Source of the DNA: Diphasiastrum complanatum
Lineage: Eukaryota; Streptophyta; Lycopodiopsida; Lycopodiales; Lycopodiaceae
DNA: 64,000 nucleotides
Assembly (NCBI GenBank): GCA_029204225.1
Contig: CM055095.1
Coordinates: forward strand, 72,337,490-72,401,489
Direction of reading: 5' to 3'
Part shown: piece after piece, positions 1 through 12,424 of the stretch
Position numbering within the stretch: position 1 is the stretch's first letter
Layout of the letters: each line of letters opens with the position of its first letter
Notes under the pieces: model-generated
Told to the model about the DNA's origin: nothing
Database searches by the model: none
Seen by the model: only the letters and a program-made list of their open reading frames with translations
Program-made: the position numbers and the translations under genes

Positions 1-351
1 GAAGTTGAATTGAATACGCAAGGTGGAAGTCTGACATATTGCATACTTTAAATTGTTCGGCATTTGTTGTTAGCTTGTTATGAGTTCAATCATCAATGCG
101 ATATATAGGTTCTGTTCGAGGAATCAGGATGCGAGCATGTGAAGTCTGATGTTAACCCGAGGATTGTTTGTCCTATTTTGTTGCATGTAACCCTTCTTCA
201 GAACGTGCGCGTGTCGGGTCACAAAGGAGGAACAACGTAGTGCAAGTGCTTTCAGCTGTTTCCCGTAGCTTCGCAATCCTTCGGAGAATTGTTGCAGTAA
301 TATTTGTGTTGTCTTGCGCTTAAATAGTCCAGACAGAATAGCCTCAGAAGG
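1..351. other. 5' flank of the ABA receptor gene
   Basis: This is non-coding flank upstream of the receptor start codon and presumably holds its promoter and 5' UTR. I see no convincing TATA box at a sensible distance and no repeat. A short open frame on the other strand overlaps the receptor start and resembles no protein I know. Confidence 0.4.
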
Positions 352-900
352 ATGATGCACTGTCTTACTCAAGAAGAGAGTGACAAAGTCCAGGATGCAG
401 TTTGGCAGTACCACAACCATCAGGTATCCTCTCACCAGTGCTGTTCTATCATTGTACAGCGCATCCGCGCGCCTGTGGAAGTGGTGTGGTCAATGGTCCG
501 GAGGTTTGATTCTCCTCAGTCTTACAAACACTTCATACGTAGTTGTTCTGTAAAAGGTGATGGTAGAGTTGGAAGTACTAGGGAGGTAACAGTAGTAACT
601 GGGCTTCCAGCTACTTGCAGCACTGAAAGATTAGAAATCTTGGACGATGAAGAACATGTCTTAAGCTTCAGTATATTAGGCGGCGAACATCGTCTTCGAA
701 ATTATCGCTCTGTTACTACGTTACACGAGGCTGTGATTGATGGCGCTGTCGGGACCGTTGTGGTGGAGTCGTATGTTGTTGATGTTCCTGAGGGTAACTC
801 CAAGGATGATACATGTGTTTTCACGGACACTCTTGTACGATGCAATCTGCAATCACTGGCGCGTGAATCGGAAAAATTAGCTCTACACAGGAAGAAGTAA
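352..900 (+). CDS. PYR/PYL/RCAR-type abscisic acid receptor (variant pocket)
   Basis: A 182-residue START/Bet v 1-fold protein. Family members bind ABA in a closed pocket and then inhibit clade A PP2C phosphatases, releasing SnRK2 kinases; they act in cytosol and nucleus. Visible hallmarks are [13 protein letters not shown] (residues 49-61), the gate loop TGLPA (83-87, usually SGLPA), [11 protein letters not shown] (90-100), the latch [11 protein letters not shown] (110-120) with HRL intact, [15 protein letters not shown] (136-150) and a C-terminal helix with Asn165. Residue 63 is Arg in HFIRSC, where PYR1 has Lys59, the residue that contacts the ABA carboxylate. The frame has no intron or lesion, and length is normal for the family. 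Two adjacent ATGs (352 and 355) are possible starts. Family assignment is firm; ABA binding is not assured because of the Lys-to-Arg and Ser-to-Thr changes. No transposon lies within 1.5 kb. Confidence 0.95.
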   Translation: MMHCLTQEESDKVQDAVWQYHNHQVSSHQCCSIIVQRIRAPVEVVWSMVRRFDSPQSYKHFIRSCSVKGDGRVGSTREVTVVTGLPATCSTERLEILDDEEHVLSFSILGGEHRLRNYRSVTTLHEAVIDGAVGTVVVESYVVDVPEGNSKDDTCVFTDTLVRCNLQSLARESEKLALHRKK

Positions 901-2640
901 TCATTAAGAGTCCGAAGAGTTTCATAGATCTTAAGCTTCTCTCTGTTTCTGTCGATATTATACTATCTCTGGAAGTATTTTCCTTACTTCCGCAACGTTA
1001 ATTTTGCATTTTCAGCACCGTTTTACAAAGGCTTTACTAAAAAAATTAACGCCGATAATTTGAGATTAAGCTTGGAGGTGAAGTGCCCCTTGTCTATTTT
1101 GTAAACTAGTGAACCATCGTTATCAAGCATTTGTAAATTTCAAGCATTTGTAAATTGCAAGCATTTTCAGGAAAGTGTGTTTTGCGACGTTTTGATGGAG
1201 TATAGCCATCTTATTTACAAGATTCATTTCATGCAAGAAGTACCAAGTACTCACTGAATTGAACAGTAGAGCATGCTTTGTCTCGTGTCATGAACCTGAA
1301 GTAGAAATGGAGATATAGATCAGGTCTTTATGCTCAAATGCCTACCTTGTTCTTAAAATTTTAAAGCCTGCTTTGGTGATAGTATTTCAATCTACGGAAT
1401 GCAATTTTTGGCCTAATACTGAAATGAAACAGATCTCATTGCTTTACTCTTCACTCTTTTCGCGTTGAGCCTATTGCCCAAAAAATTAGCATAACGTGGA
1501 AAAGTTCACATAATTGGATATTCTTACATTATTCTTACATTAAATAATTGGAACGATGTCCTTTATCACTAGCTTTTTATATGCATATCAGCCATCGCTG
1601 TTCTAATCATCATCAGTTGGTGCCATTTCTCAAGACGTTTTACCATTAAGGAATTTTGGTTCTCACCTTGACCTTTTAATAAAGCTACCTATTAAGATCG
1701 TTTAAGATTTCCGAGCCAGTTCATTGTTTCCAGTTACATGTACATCTTAATTTTGTGTCCAAATATATAAAAAGGAATAACTCAGAAACTGCCTTTCACT
1801 CGTATTGTTTGCAGGATAATTGCTGGTTGTGCATGCGTTTGTGCATTAATTATCTTCTCAGTGCATTCTAAGAGGGAACGTATTTTTCCATTTATTAGGA
1901 CATTGTATGACTTCCGCCGATGTTCTTAGTTCATACAGGAGGAGATAAATCTACAGTTCTTTTAAAACTCTCAGGAGTTCATTTTTTATATGTTTTCATA
2001 ATATGAATAAGTATAGATTGAAACGATTGGTAGGTTCCAGAAAAGGTTGACTACTTTGCGTTCACGATGCTGGGCCAAAAACTCAGCTTTCAGGAAATTT
2101 CTTCATCTATCTCTCAAATTGATCTTCCAAGAAGGCGTGTGTTGGTGAATGGCCTGCGTCCTTTCCTAGCCTTAAGGTCTAGATTTCTACTCCACTCTGT
2201 TGCACCATGAGGACATAAAAGTAAAACTGTTTCTTCTCTCCTGATTCTAGTCACCTAGGTCCTACATTGCGCGTTCACTCCCGATTTTAGTTACTTGAAT
2301 TGTTTATTACTCCTGACACATTAAAGACATAGCATTGTGCAACAGAACAAAGACATTCAATGGTTTCATACAACTCCTTTTAGATCTAATAATAATGCTG
2401 ACGAATTCATCTTCCTCGGTCATCTTTTCCTCGACTAGAAGAATGGCTACAAATATTTGTGCTGCATGATATACTATTGTCATTATTTTCGCAAAAAACA
2501 AGATACAAAAGAAAATCCCTCAATATAATAATATATCTAGGAAAATTTGATTGATTGCCTTTGAATTTGGAAGGCCTAGATGATTTTTTGGGTTGTCAAG
2601 CACGAACATGTCTATAAATGTTTCCTATGGACTCTAAACA
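901..2640. other. 3' flank, no recognised gene
   Basis: AT-rich non-coding sequence, including the receptor's 3' UTR. Short ORFs here are scattered and resemble nothing known. An AAGCATTTGTAAATT motif is repeated in tandem near 1126-1160. I see no RNA gene or transposon. Confidence 0.5.
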
Positions 2641-2689
2641 AATAGTTGTGGTGATATTCAACTTGCCCCTTACATAATAATCTTTTTGT

Positions 2690-2821
2690 TTCGGGGGTGG
2701 GTGGGTTGGAAGGCCCTGCCTGAGGGCTTTCCTTGCTAGGAGGGCCTCCCCCGAGGGTAGGCCCCGACTAGCAAGGAAGGCCCGAGGGCTGAGGCTTCCC
2801 CCTACGTAATGCCTTTGTGCG

Positions 2822-2855
<34 letters not shown>

Positions 2856-2985
2856 CTGTTTTTTGGCCGTACAGTACGGCTGTACGCGTGGACCGTTTTT
2901 TTTTTTTTTTTAAAAAATTTTGCTGTTTTTTTTTTGCAAATTTTTTTACGTTTGTGGTGGAATGTGGATGTGGACAGCCAATGGC
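2690..2985. repeat. GC-rich hairpin module followed by poly-T and a GTAC palindrome
   Basis: Inside AT-rich DNA is a sharply GC-rich block with a stem: GGGCTTTCCTTGCTAG at 2724-2739 pairs almost perfectly with CTAGCAAGGAAGGCCC at 2768-2783, leaving a 28-base GC-rich loop. It is followed by about 30 T residues from 2826, the palindrome GCCGTACAGTACGGC at 2866-2880, then further T runs to about 2948. It resembles the interior of a miniature transposon or a foldback unit. No target duplication was found, so the class is unknown. Confidence 0.55.
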
Positions 2986-2989
2986 GGGC

Positions 2990-5985
2990 TGCCACATAGC
3001 ACATGCACATTCCACCGGAGAGAGAGAGAGAATGACAGATTCTTAGGAAAGAGAAAATTGGATGGACATTATGCTCCTGAAGGTGGTCCCAAATTACAAA
3101 GGACACCTGAGCACAAGGCATTATGTACAGGTATCATGCTTTGATGCTAACAAATGGTGGTAAATAGAATCACCACAGAGAATTTTATTTACTCCACATT
3201 TGTATAAGATTGATACTCAACACAAATTGCCTTTCGTACAAGAATGCACGCTGTTTACATATGTACAACTTGGTGTCTTGTAAGGTCAATTGTCAAACTC
3301 TTTGTTGTGTTAAACTGTTTAGATATGGTTTGAAGTTAAGGTATGAAGTATGAACCCACACCTTACGAGAGAACAAATGCATAGGTTGTTGGTACCCCAT
3401 TTCATTCCTAACCAATTAAAAGATAGGCCAGTAACAGTAAACAAGACCAGAGAATTGTTGATCAATATTTTTCTAGAAAACACTTCCACTCCAGAATTAC
3501 ACAACTTTGTCCAATTATGTGATATTAAAAATCTTTTCTTTTGTAAAATTTTCTTTTTTCCAAATGGACATCAAAGCTTTCATCAATTGTTGTCAACTCT
3601 CTGATAATGCTGTGAAACAAACATTCCTATTCAACACAGCTTCATTATTTTCCCCACAAGGGTGCACAATCAGCATTGCTTTCCCTCGGAGGAAGTGTAT
3701 TCTAGCCTCCATGATTTCAATGCTTCCCTACAAAGGAGCGCATTGGAGTCCCGATGGAATCCAAGCTCTCTCTACACATGTCTAGGCAATTTTATGAGTT
3801 GACATGTAGTACATGCAATATCCATGCATGCAGTTACACATGTGAGGTTAGCCTCTTTACGGATGGTATTTTAAAATTTCAAATACATTCTTGAACAATA
3901 AGATATTATTTGTGATAAAAATACTAACATGTGAACTTACTTTGAGCACCATGTCAAAAATGTATAACTTGCAACATTTTAACCTTGACATGTTCTACTA
4001 ATATGTTCTACTCTTAACATGTATCCAACACCCAAATGTGGAATATGCAAGCACTTTCATCTCTAATATCACAAAGTTTACCTCTACCATTTGAGGCATC
4101 AAAAAATAGAAATATTTGGCTTCACCCTTATGATCCTGATGTTCTTTTCATATACTCTACTTGACAGCTCCAAAGTATTGATAACTTACTATGGTTTGAT
4201 ATCCAATCATTACACAAAATCCTGAAGTTACATTAATCACTAAGGTATAACAGCTTCGGTTGCACTCTTGCTTAGTCGCTTTTCATTCTTCTCACAATGA
4301 AAGCAAATCACCCTCATTGCTTGCAAGCTGAATTTACCCATCTAACAAACATTCAATAATGCTTAGCAAAGCTATACATAGTCTTTAATAGTCTTAAAAA
4401 CTCCATTCCTACTATTTTGTTCAAAAGAAATTCCACTCTTAACTCAAATGATGGAAGTCGCTTAAATCCTTCAAAACACAACTTTGCTATTCAAACAAAG
4501 TGAGCTAAATTTACTTTCACATGTTTAAATCGAGATTTTGATCTGCTTGGAAATGCATATATGTCAATAACAAAGAGACAAACAAACCCTCAACGACACC
4601 ACACGAATAGAGCAATTTTAGAGTTCAAAAATATGAACAAAGCCAACCAAAATGAAAAGAAACCTAAACAATACCAAGTTGCAAAAAGGCATTATGCAGG
4701 AACAATCTGCATACAAAAACTTGCATATGCGAGCTTTGAAGACATTTCGTAATCTACTATCAATCATCTTAATAAAAGCTGAAATGACAAAGAAAACTAT
4801 TTCGTATGCATTTCTCAGAAGTGTGAATCCTATGGAGTAACAAAGGCAATCAAATTACTTGAATGATCTACAAATGCATCCTCACTACAAAAATCAGTAA
4901 AAAATGCAAAACTAATAGTTCATGACTTTATCATAGACTAAGTGCCAGTGTTAAAAGAACCAAAGCCTATGAATTATGTTGATATTGCCACACTCTATGC
5001 GCTATATTCTATCAAAATATCATCTAAATGCTTGATACTTGGACACATCAAAAAATCACAACCATTAGTGTTTTCCAGAATTGCTACAATATTTAATAGC
5101 ATTGATTTATGAATTCCAAATAAGAATTGTTGTATTAGCAAGTATTGTGTGTAACAACTTTGAACTTAACAATACACCAAACGTTGACACACTCTACTCA
5201 AACAGGAAAAAGTGACTAGTAATAGATGAGCATAAAAAGCTCTACTCCCTTCTATTCCATTAGAATTAGAAGCTTTACGCTCTGGAAAAATAGTAGTGTT
5301 TACCAGGAATACAAGGATAACACGAACTACAATATTAAAAGCCAAAAAACTTCTGCATACAAAGGAGGGGGGAGATTATTTGTTGTTGATGCTGTGCACA
5401 ATAAAACATACACCGTCTTGAGTATACATACAAAAAACACAATAAATAACTATGTGGTAAGTAGCCATACACTCAACAGAACACCACTTCAATCCACAAT
5501 AAAATAGTCAGCATGTGCAAATCCTCCTCTTATAAATATTTAACTCATTTGGACCTAACTTCCCCAAATCTTCATCATAAGTAGTTGAAGCTACATGTTG
5601 AGTTCTTATATACTGAGTCTGTCCAGATAAAGCTTAAACATAGTTGTCAGATTCAGCAGGGCATATGAATTAGCCCTCATTCTGGCTGATGTATTAATTG
5701 AAAAATAACTGAAATTTATATTCTAATTTTCAATTGAAGGAAGGAAAGTAAGCTTCTCAATGCTGTAGACAATGCAAAAAGGAGCTATGCTGCTCATGCC
5801 AGACATTTCATTCTCCTCAAAAGGCAGACAATAAACAGATCTACAACAACGGTCAAAGTATATCCAAACTCACATATGGCACTTCTCATGTTATAACACA
5901 ATATTGGGCAACCACTTCATTGCAAGATCAGTAACTTGTCATTGGCCAACAGCACAACCTCCTGCTAGAAATAACATATACCAGA
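2990..5985. other. Intergenic AT-rich region, no recognised gene
   Basis: About 3 kb of AT-rich sequence with only short ORFs (the longest under 100 codons) that match nothing I recognise. The right-hand end is the 3' UTR and flank of the minus-strand eS30 gene. No tRNA, rRNA or obvious transposon is visible. Confidence 0.5.
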
Positions 5986-6884
<899 letters not shown>

Positions 6885-6987
6885 GATGATGGAGAACTCC
6901 TTATGAGATCGTGCAAAGCAAGCGGCGAGATAGCAGGAAGGAATGGCGATGGCGATCCAAAAGCTGAGCAAACGCTCTCCCTTAAGG

Positions 6988-6996
6988 AAACCCTAA
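6988..6996 (-). promoter_or_regulatory. Telo-box AAACCCTAA upstream of RPS30
   Basis: AAACCCTAA on the plus strand, followed by a second ACCCTAA at 7002-7008, lies about 100 bp upstream of the eS30 start codon. Telo-boxes are common in plant ribosomal-protein promoters, so a promoter or 5' UTR role is likely. The transcription start is not known from the sequence. Confidence 0.6.
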
Positions 6997-7009
6997 ACCA
7001 TAACCCTAA

Positions 7010-7770
7010 GCTAAGGTACTTTATAGTGGGAGAGGAGGCATAGAGCCACATGCCCACTATATTAGGCAGGTCCAAACTTGGGGGTCGTTTGACCAGTGGA
7101 CGCCATAGGAGAGTGCTGGGAAAATCGGCAAGGCATAGGAATAAAATCAGCATGTTTTCTCAAAATCGATATCATAAAATATTTAAAGTTCTTATACAAG
7201 CACATAAACCCCGTTGTTCTTTAGACAAGGTGATAGGTATCACGAGAGGCTCTGCCTTGGAAGGCCAATTATCTTTTAGGACAGTTTGAAAGCAAAAGTC
7301 AAAGTTGATGAACAAAGAAAAAGAAAAAAAGTTAATGCCTAAAGTACCGTATGTGATATACAAGATTATGAAGTTTACATTTGCTCTTTCAAGATATTGA
7401 CTTTAAGCCCATCGCAACATGGCGTATGGGTAGAGTTGTTGACTGGGAAGGCACAAGTTTCCAACTGCTATGTTGTGACATCTTAGGAACTTGCTTGTCA
7501 CTTGATGTTGGGCACATGGTGTTGGCAAAGATGTGTATGTTATGTATAGCCACCAGTTGCATAACTCTGTGTAAAAGAAGAAGAAAAGGTATTGAGTTTT
7601 AAATGGATCCAGTAGATTTGTGGTGGTTGTTGGAAGTTCCCTTGTTGAACAAGGTTACGCAAATTCGAAGGTCGAAGTTGTAGGAGATGTTGTTTTGGAA
7701 GAGGGTTTATGAAGTGGGAAATATTATTGGGAAGTTATTGCAGTCAATCAATGGAGCATTTGTCCAGATT
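7010..7770. other. Upstream flank, no recognised gene
   Basis: Flank between the eS30 promoter and the first copia remnant. Short ORFs here match nothing familiar. Part may be decayed LTR sequence of the minus-strand copia element to the right, but I could not define LTR ends. Confidence 0.35.
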
Positions 7771-7941
7771 TGGTCTAGTTGACCTCCATAAACAGTTTCG
7801 GTTCTTTGCAGGATAGTTGAAGTTTGTATGAAGATAGAAAGTTATAAGCATTTCGTGAAGATGTCGTTTCAGTGAACACATCTATATTGAAGTCCCTTAA
7901 AAGATGCATGGAATATCTCCGAGTAGAGATTGGAGAAGTTT

Positions 7942-8440
7942 TTAAAAGGTGTTGCAGCATATTGCTATATTTGTACGTGGTGGTTGATATATGATGGCAA
8001 CTATGTGTATTGCATATCGTGTGTTCATATTGAATGTTGTTGTTATAGATTCACAATCTTTAGAGGCCATCAAGTTTATATGTTTTGTATTGATTTGTAT
8101 CTTTAGTGCAGAATCCAAGTGAGATAAGATAAGAGTTTGCATACCAAGATCTTGGGGCTTGTTTAAGCTTTTGAACAAGAGACATACTTTGGATTCTTCA
8201 CCTCTCTTTATGAAACCTTTGGGTTGCTCCATATAAATCTCCTCCTCAAGATATCCATTGAGGAAGGCATTTGAGACATCGAGTTGGAACATCCCTATTT
8301 GAAGTAGCATGCAACAGAAATAATGACTCTTATTGTGACCATCTTGGTCTCAAATGCAAAAGTGTCCTCATAGTCAATGTTGGATTTCAATGCTCAAGCC
8401 CAAATCCATTCAGTAAGCATCTTGAAAGCTTTATATACTT
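7942..8440 (-). mobile_element. Ty1/copia reverse transcriptase fragment
   Basis: On the minus strand the core copia RT signature reads MFQLDVSNAFLNGYLEEEIYM (about 8215-8295), followed by QPKGFIKRGEESKVCLLFKSL. Upstream, in another frame, remnants of the IDYEDTF...KMVTIRVIIS block run to about 8440. The expected YGLKQAPR motif is corrupted and the YVDD box is absent. This is dead coding sequence. It probably belongs with the minus-strand copia fragment at 12425-13800, because that fragment stops just where this RT would begin. Confidence 0.75.
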
Positions 8441-8505
8441 ATACCAGAAAACCAGAAAAAGAAGGCTCGAATTTTTAAGTAGAAGGCCGAAATTCAAATA
8501 TCAGA

Positions 8506-8640
8506 TTTTCTCGATACTGGATCGACTCGACTCGTATGTTTTAAATTTTTTCAATACCGGATCGACTCGACTCATATGTTTTAGAGTTTCTTAATACCGG
8601 ATCGACTCGACTCGTATTTTCCGAGTCAGTCCCGTAATTT
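8506..8640 (+). repeat. Tandem GATCGACTCGACTC repeats (likely LTR of the inner copia)
   Basis: Three imperfect units of about 45-50 bp share GGATCGACTCGACTC-rTAT (near 8518, 8561 and 8598). The last runs into CTCGTATTTTCCGAGTCAGTC, which recurs at 11807-11826 beyond the RT/RNase H end of the adjacent copia element. The pairing suggests both places derive from its LTRs, with the tandem units a candidate U3 enhancer array. LTR ends could not be fixed. Confidence 0.5.
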
Positions 8641-8772
8641 CTTGAGTGGCTCAGTAATCTGCATTTCTATTGTGGGTTATCAGTCTTATTTCTACTAAGA
8701 CTTAGTTTCAGCAAGCGCGCAACCAACAATATTCCAATATCATTGTTTTTACCAACCGCTCACCACACCAGA

Positions 8773-11700
8773 ATGGATCTGTCTTCTAGTTCATCTCTGA
8801 TTGACAAACTCCACAAAGAGAACTACCATCTCTGGAAATTCAAAATGAGAGTCGTACTACTTGCCAAAGAACTATGGGATCCTCAAGCTCTGTATTCAAA
8901 CAAAAATCAAAATTTTGGGTCAAACAAATCTACAATGTCAGATTATCCTAGCAGCAAGAGCAACATGCAGTCTGGATCGAATTTTGGATCAAATTTATGT
9001 TCGAGATCGATTCTGGAACTTCATCATTCCAGCTAATGCGAAAACTACTCTGCAAATTCTATAAGAGGACTGGCCATGTTATTAAGGACTGCAGAACTTG
9101 AAATACAACAATGAAAAGAAGAAGCAGTTCCAACAACAAGCAAATGTTGCAACAACCAGTAATTCGATCCAGCAACAAGAGGAAGATGAGGCAGCCTTCA
9201 TGACCAAGGTCGGAGAACAACATGATAGTGATTCCTGTTATTTGGACTCGGGAGCAACACAACACATGACGAAGGAAGATCTTACACTAGATTCTGATTC
9301 GACATTTGATGAATACTATTGAAATTTAGATGGCCTAATCTGAAATGCCAAAGCATATCAGTTGATTCAGAAGTAGATGTGTGAAGAGCTTGACTATTTG
9401 AAAAATAGTAGTGACTAAGCTTGTAAAGGTTGCCCCATCTTCTCCTGAATGCTAAAACTTTTCGAGACTTGTCAAGAACAGTGCAGCCCTCTGTATTGAA
9501 TTCGACCCTACGACCAGAATCAGTAATTTTGCTTATTGAGAGCATATTTGGAATGCGAAGAACATTGGACATCAACTTTACTTCATCTTTTTGAAATTTG
9601 ACCCTGACTGTTCTTTCACCCTTGATGAAATGAGATGAGTTGTCTCCAAGTTGCACAGCTCTAGAATGAGTGAATGATCTGTAGCTTTGGAACCATTCTC
9701 GATTAGCAAATCAAATTCTCCATGTGAAAAATCTATTATCAGCAAACATGCTAGAAGTCCATTCATTTTCGATTTAGTTCATACTTCTAGAGATTTGCTA
9801 GATCTTGTACACTGTGACATTTGTGGCCCAATGCAAACTGCTTCCATAGACAGACTATTTTTAGACATTCATTCATAATTTTTTTCCAAAGAACTGTCAC
9901 TTATTTTCTGAAGAACAAATATGAGGCATTCAAGTTCTTCAAACAGGTCAAAGCATGTACATGAAATCAGACCTAGAGAAAGATCAAAGCTCTACGTATT
10001 GATGGAGGGGGAGAATTCATCATCTCCACCGAATTCAAGGAGTTTTGCAAGGCAAATGGAATACAACAACAATACACACCCAACTACTCACCTCAGTCCA
10101 ATGGTGTAGCAGAAAGGAAGAATCAGACACTTATCGAAAGTGCCAAGAGCATGCTATCCCATGCCTCTCTTCCAAATTTTTTTTGGGTAGGAGTTGTTAC
10201 TACAGCCGCCTATCTACAAAATCGATTCATTACAAAAGCCTTGAACGACAAAACACCTTATGAGGTACGGAAATGATCGAAACCATTACTCAAGCACATT
10301 AGAGTGTTTGGATGCATAGCTTACGCTCAGATCCCTACTGATCTAAGAAAGAAACTAGATGACACAAGCAAAAAATTGATTTTCATTGGCTATTTCCCAG
10401 ATCACAAGGCATAAAGCTCTACAATCTGGACACCCAGAAGTCATACACCAACAGAGATGTCATTTTTGTAGAAGATCAATTTATCAACCACAAGGAAAAA
10501 GCTTGAGAAATTTTTGATCCAAGTATCGAAGAAATTTCTGATCCAAGTATCAAAAGCAGCTCTAGAATCGAAAAACAAAAAATTGATATTGACTCAGAAA
10601 ATGAGTCAGAGAACCTCAACGAATCCAATCACATCAGAGGATCGAAGTTTAGCCCAGAAGATCGAACCGATCTAGATAGCCTCCATCTTGATTTATGGAT
10701 GATCCAGCTTGCTACTTTGTGTAGGAACCAAGCACTGTATCAGAGGAAATGTCAACTCCTGATGCTGATCAATGGAATGCTGGAATGGACACAGAATTCG
10801 ATGCTCTAATTGAGAATCAAACATGAATTGTAACTAAGATGCTAAAGGATCAAAATCTAATTCCATGCAAATGGATATTCAAAACGAAGTATGATGTTGA
10901 AGGAAGGCTAAATCAATACAAGGCCAGGCTAGTTGCCAAAGGCTTCTCCCAGATTCCATATCTAGTTATTCCGAGACCTTCAATCATGTTGTCAAACATG
11001 CTTCCATTTGATTACTTCTTTGTAACTACAGCAGATCTCGAAGTCCACCAAATGGATGTCCAAACTGCTTTTCTCAACGGGACTATCAAAGAGGAAATCT
11101 ATATGCCACAACTAGAGGGATACGAACTAAAGGGTAAGGAGCACCTAGTATGCAAAATCCATAAGGCTCTGTATGGTTTGAAATAGTCACAAAGACGCTA
11201 GTTTTAGTAAATCAACGCATTTCTAATCGAGAATGGTTTTATTCCAAACTCGGCAGACTCGAATGTTTATTTTAAGTCTGTATCGAATTCCTTCATTATC
11301 ATCACTCTTTATGTAAATGATACATTACTATTCAGTAATAGTCTGAATTAAATGAAGGATACAAAATGCCTGCTAGCACAGGAGTTCAAAATGAAAGATA
11401 TGGGTCCAACCCATTGCTGTGTTGGAATTTGGATTTTTAGAATTCGATCCAGCAGACAGATTTTCATCAATCAACGACGATATCTCAACAACGTGCTAGA
11501 CAAATATGGAATGACCAATTGCAAATCAAGTCACTTTCCAATTAACCCTAGTTTAGAGCTGTCAATGGAACAATCTCCTCAAATAGAGACAGAAAAGGAG
11601 GAAATGAAGCAATATCCATTTCACTCCATCATCGGCTCACTAATGTATGCAATGATCTACACTCGACCCCCGGCCTTGCATACTCGATCAGTTCACTTAG

Positions 11701-11860
11701 CCAGTTCCTATCAAATCCAAGGGCCAACACATTGGAAAGCGCTCATGAAAGTTATGAAGTATGTCCAAGCAACAAAGCATCTCAACATCTGTTATGGAAC
11801 TCGTATTTTCCGAGTCAGTCTCGTGATTTCTCAAGTTATTGTATATTTTCGATATTGTCG
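8773..11860 (+). mobile_element. Degenerate Ty1/copia element, gag to RNase H, many lesions
   Basis: The gag start MDLSSSSSLIDKLHKENYHL at 8773 leads to a damaged zinc knuckle near 9057, the protease motif YLDSGATQHMT near 9240-9268, and an inverted segment 9272-9698 (separate entry). Next come SKHARSPF and LDLVHCDICGPM (9740-9835), an integrase core with GGGEFISTEF and an intact NGVAERKN near 10103, and RT with NQYKARLVAKGFSQ and MDVQTAFLNGTIKEEIYM (10910-11110). The YVDD box is altered to LYVNDT near 11310, and the RNase H-proximal IIGSLMYA lies near 11630. Stops and frame changes are frequent, so no active protein is possible. It appears to have inserted into a minus-strand copia element whose halves lie on either side. 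Confidence 0.8.
9272..9698 (-). mobile_element. In-place inverted segment of the copia pol
   Basis: Read on the minus strand, this 0.43-kb piece encodes REWFQSYRSFTHSRAVQLGD, the GAG-pre-integrase stretch WHFRLGHLNFNSIHQMS, then NQNLV and DLPS. That block normally follows LDSGATQHMT and precedes the SKHAR...LDLVH integrase start. Both neighbours are present on the plus strand directly at the segment's two ends. The related minus-strand copy at 38.6-39.8 kb shows the normal uninverted order. Confidence 0.8.
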
Positions 11861-12424
11861 GTCAGAAAAAATCCGACCCACGACCCGACGTTGACAGTCC
11901 ACCTACTTTGTACATGCATTTATAGTTCCAATGATGGTTGTAAAAAATGTAGTAGATAGACTTTACTGCTTACAAGGTACTGATCAGTTGTAATAAGAAG
12001 ATGTAGATATCATTCATAAGACAACAATTCTGTAGCAAGTGTTATTACACAAAAAATGATCAACTAGCTAAGGCCGTTTTTGCTTCAAGCCATTATACTC
12101 AATTTTTAATCAATCAAAGTGCAATTTTGTCTACACTATTGTGTTCTATTGCGCATTGTTATAGATTATTCATCTTGATTATTTGTTGCTAACTAACGTG
12201 CTTCCGATCCACAACCACCCGTTGCTTAACTTTTGTTGCTATTCCGCAAATTTTCGATTTGGTATGAGCGTTTTGTTTCTATTAGAACCCATTCCTATAA
12301 CTCATCGCTTCCAAAGTGGTACCAGAGTCCATCTCTGATCAATCCCACTGATTTCCGACAATCAAGACCTTGGATTTGTGCATATCCTATTGTACATAGT
12401 CTTGCTTTGAATTTGTTGATAGAT
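11860..12424 (+). repeat. Possible copia LTR end with PBS-like motif
   Basis: Non-coding sequence after the copia RT/RNase H. At about 12320 a TGGTACCAGAGTCC motif resembles the plant initiator-Met tRNA primer-binding site (usual form TGGTATCAGAGC) and follows CGCTTCCAAAG, where an LTR could end. This suggests an LTR upstream in plus orientation, either of the inner copia or a further truncated element. Boundaries are unresolved. Confidence 0.35.

Noticed and set aside
2596-3144. Lys- or Phe-rich ORFs
   Set aside because: Caused by poly-T/poly-A runs next to a GC-rich hairpin; no protein-like composition outside the runs.
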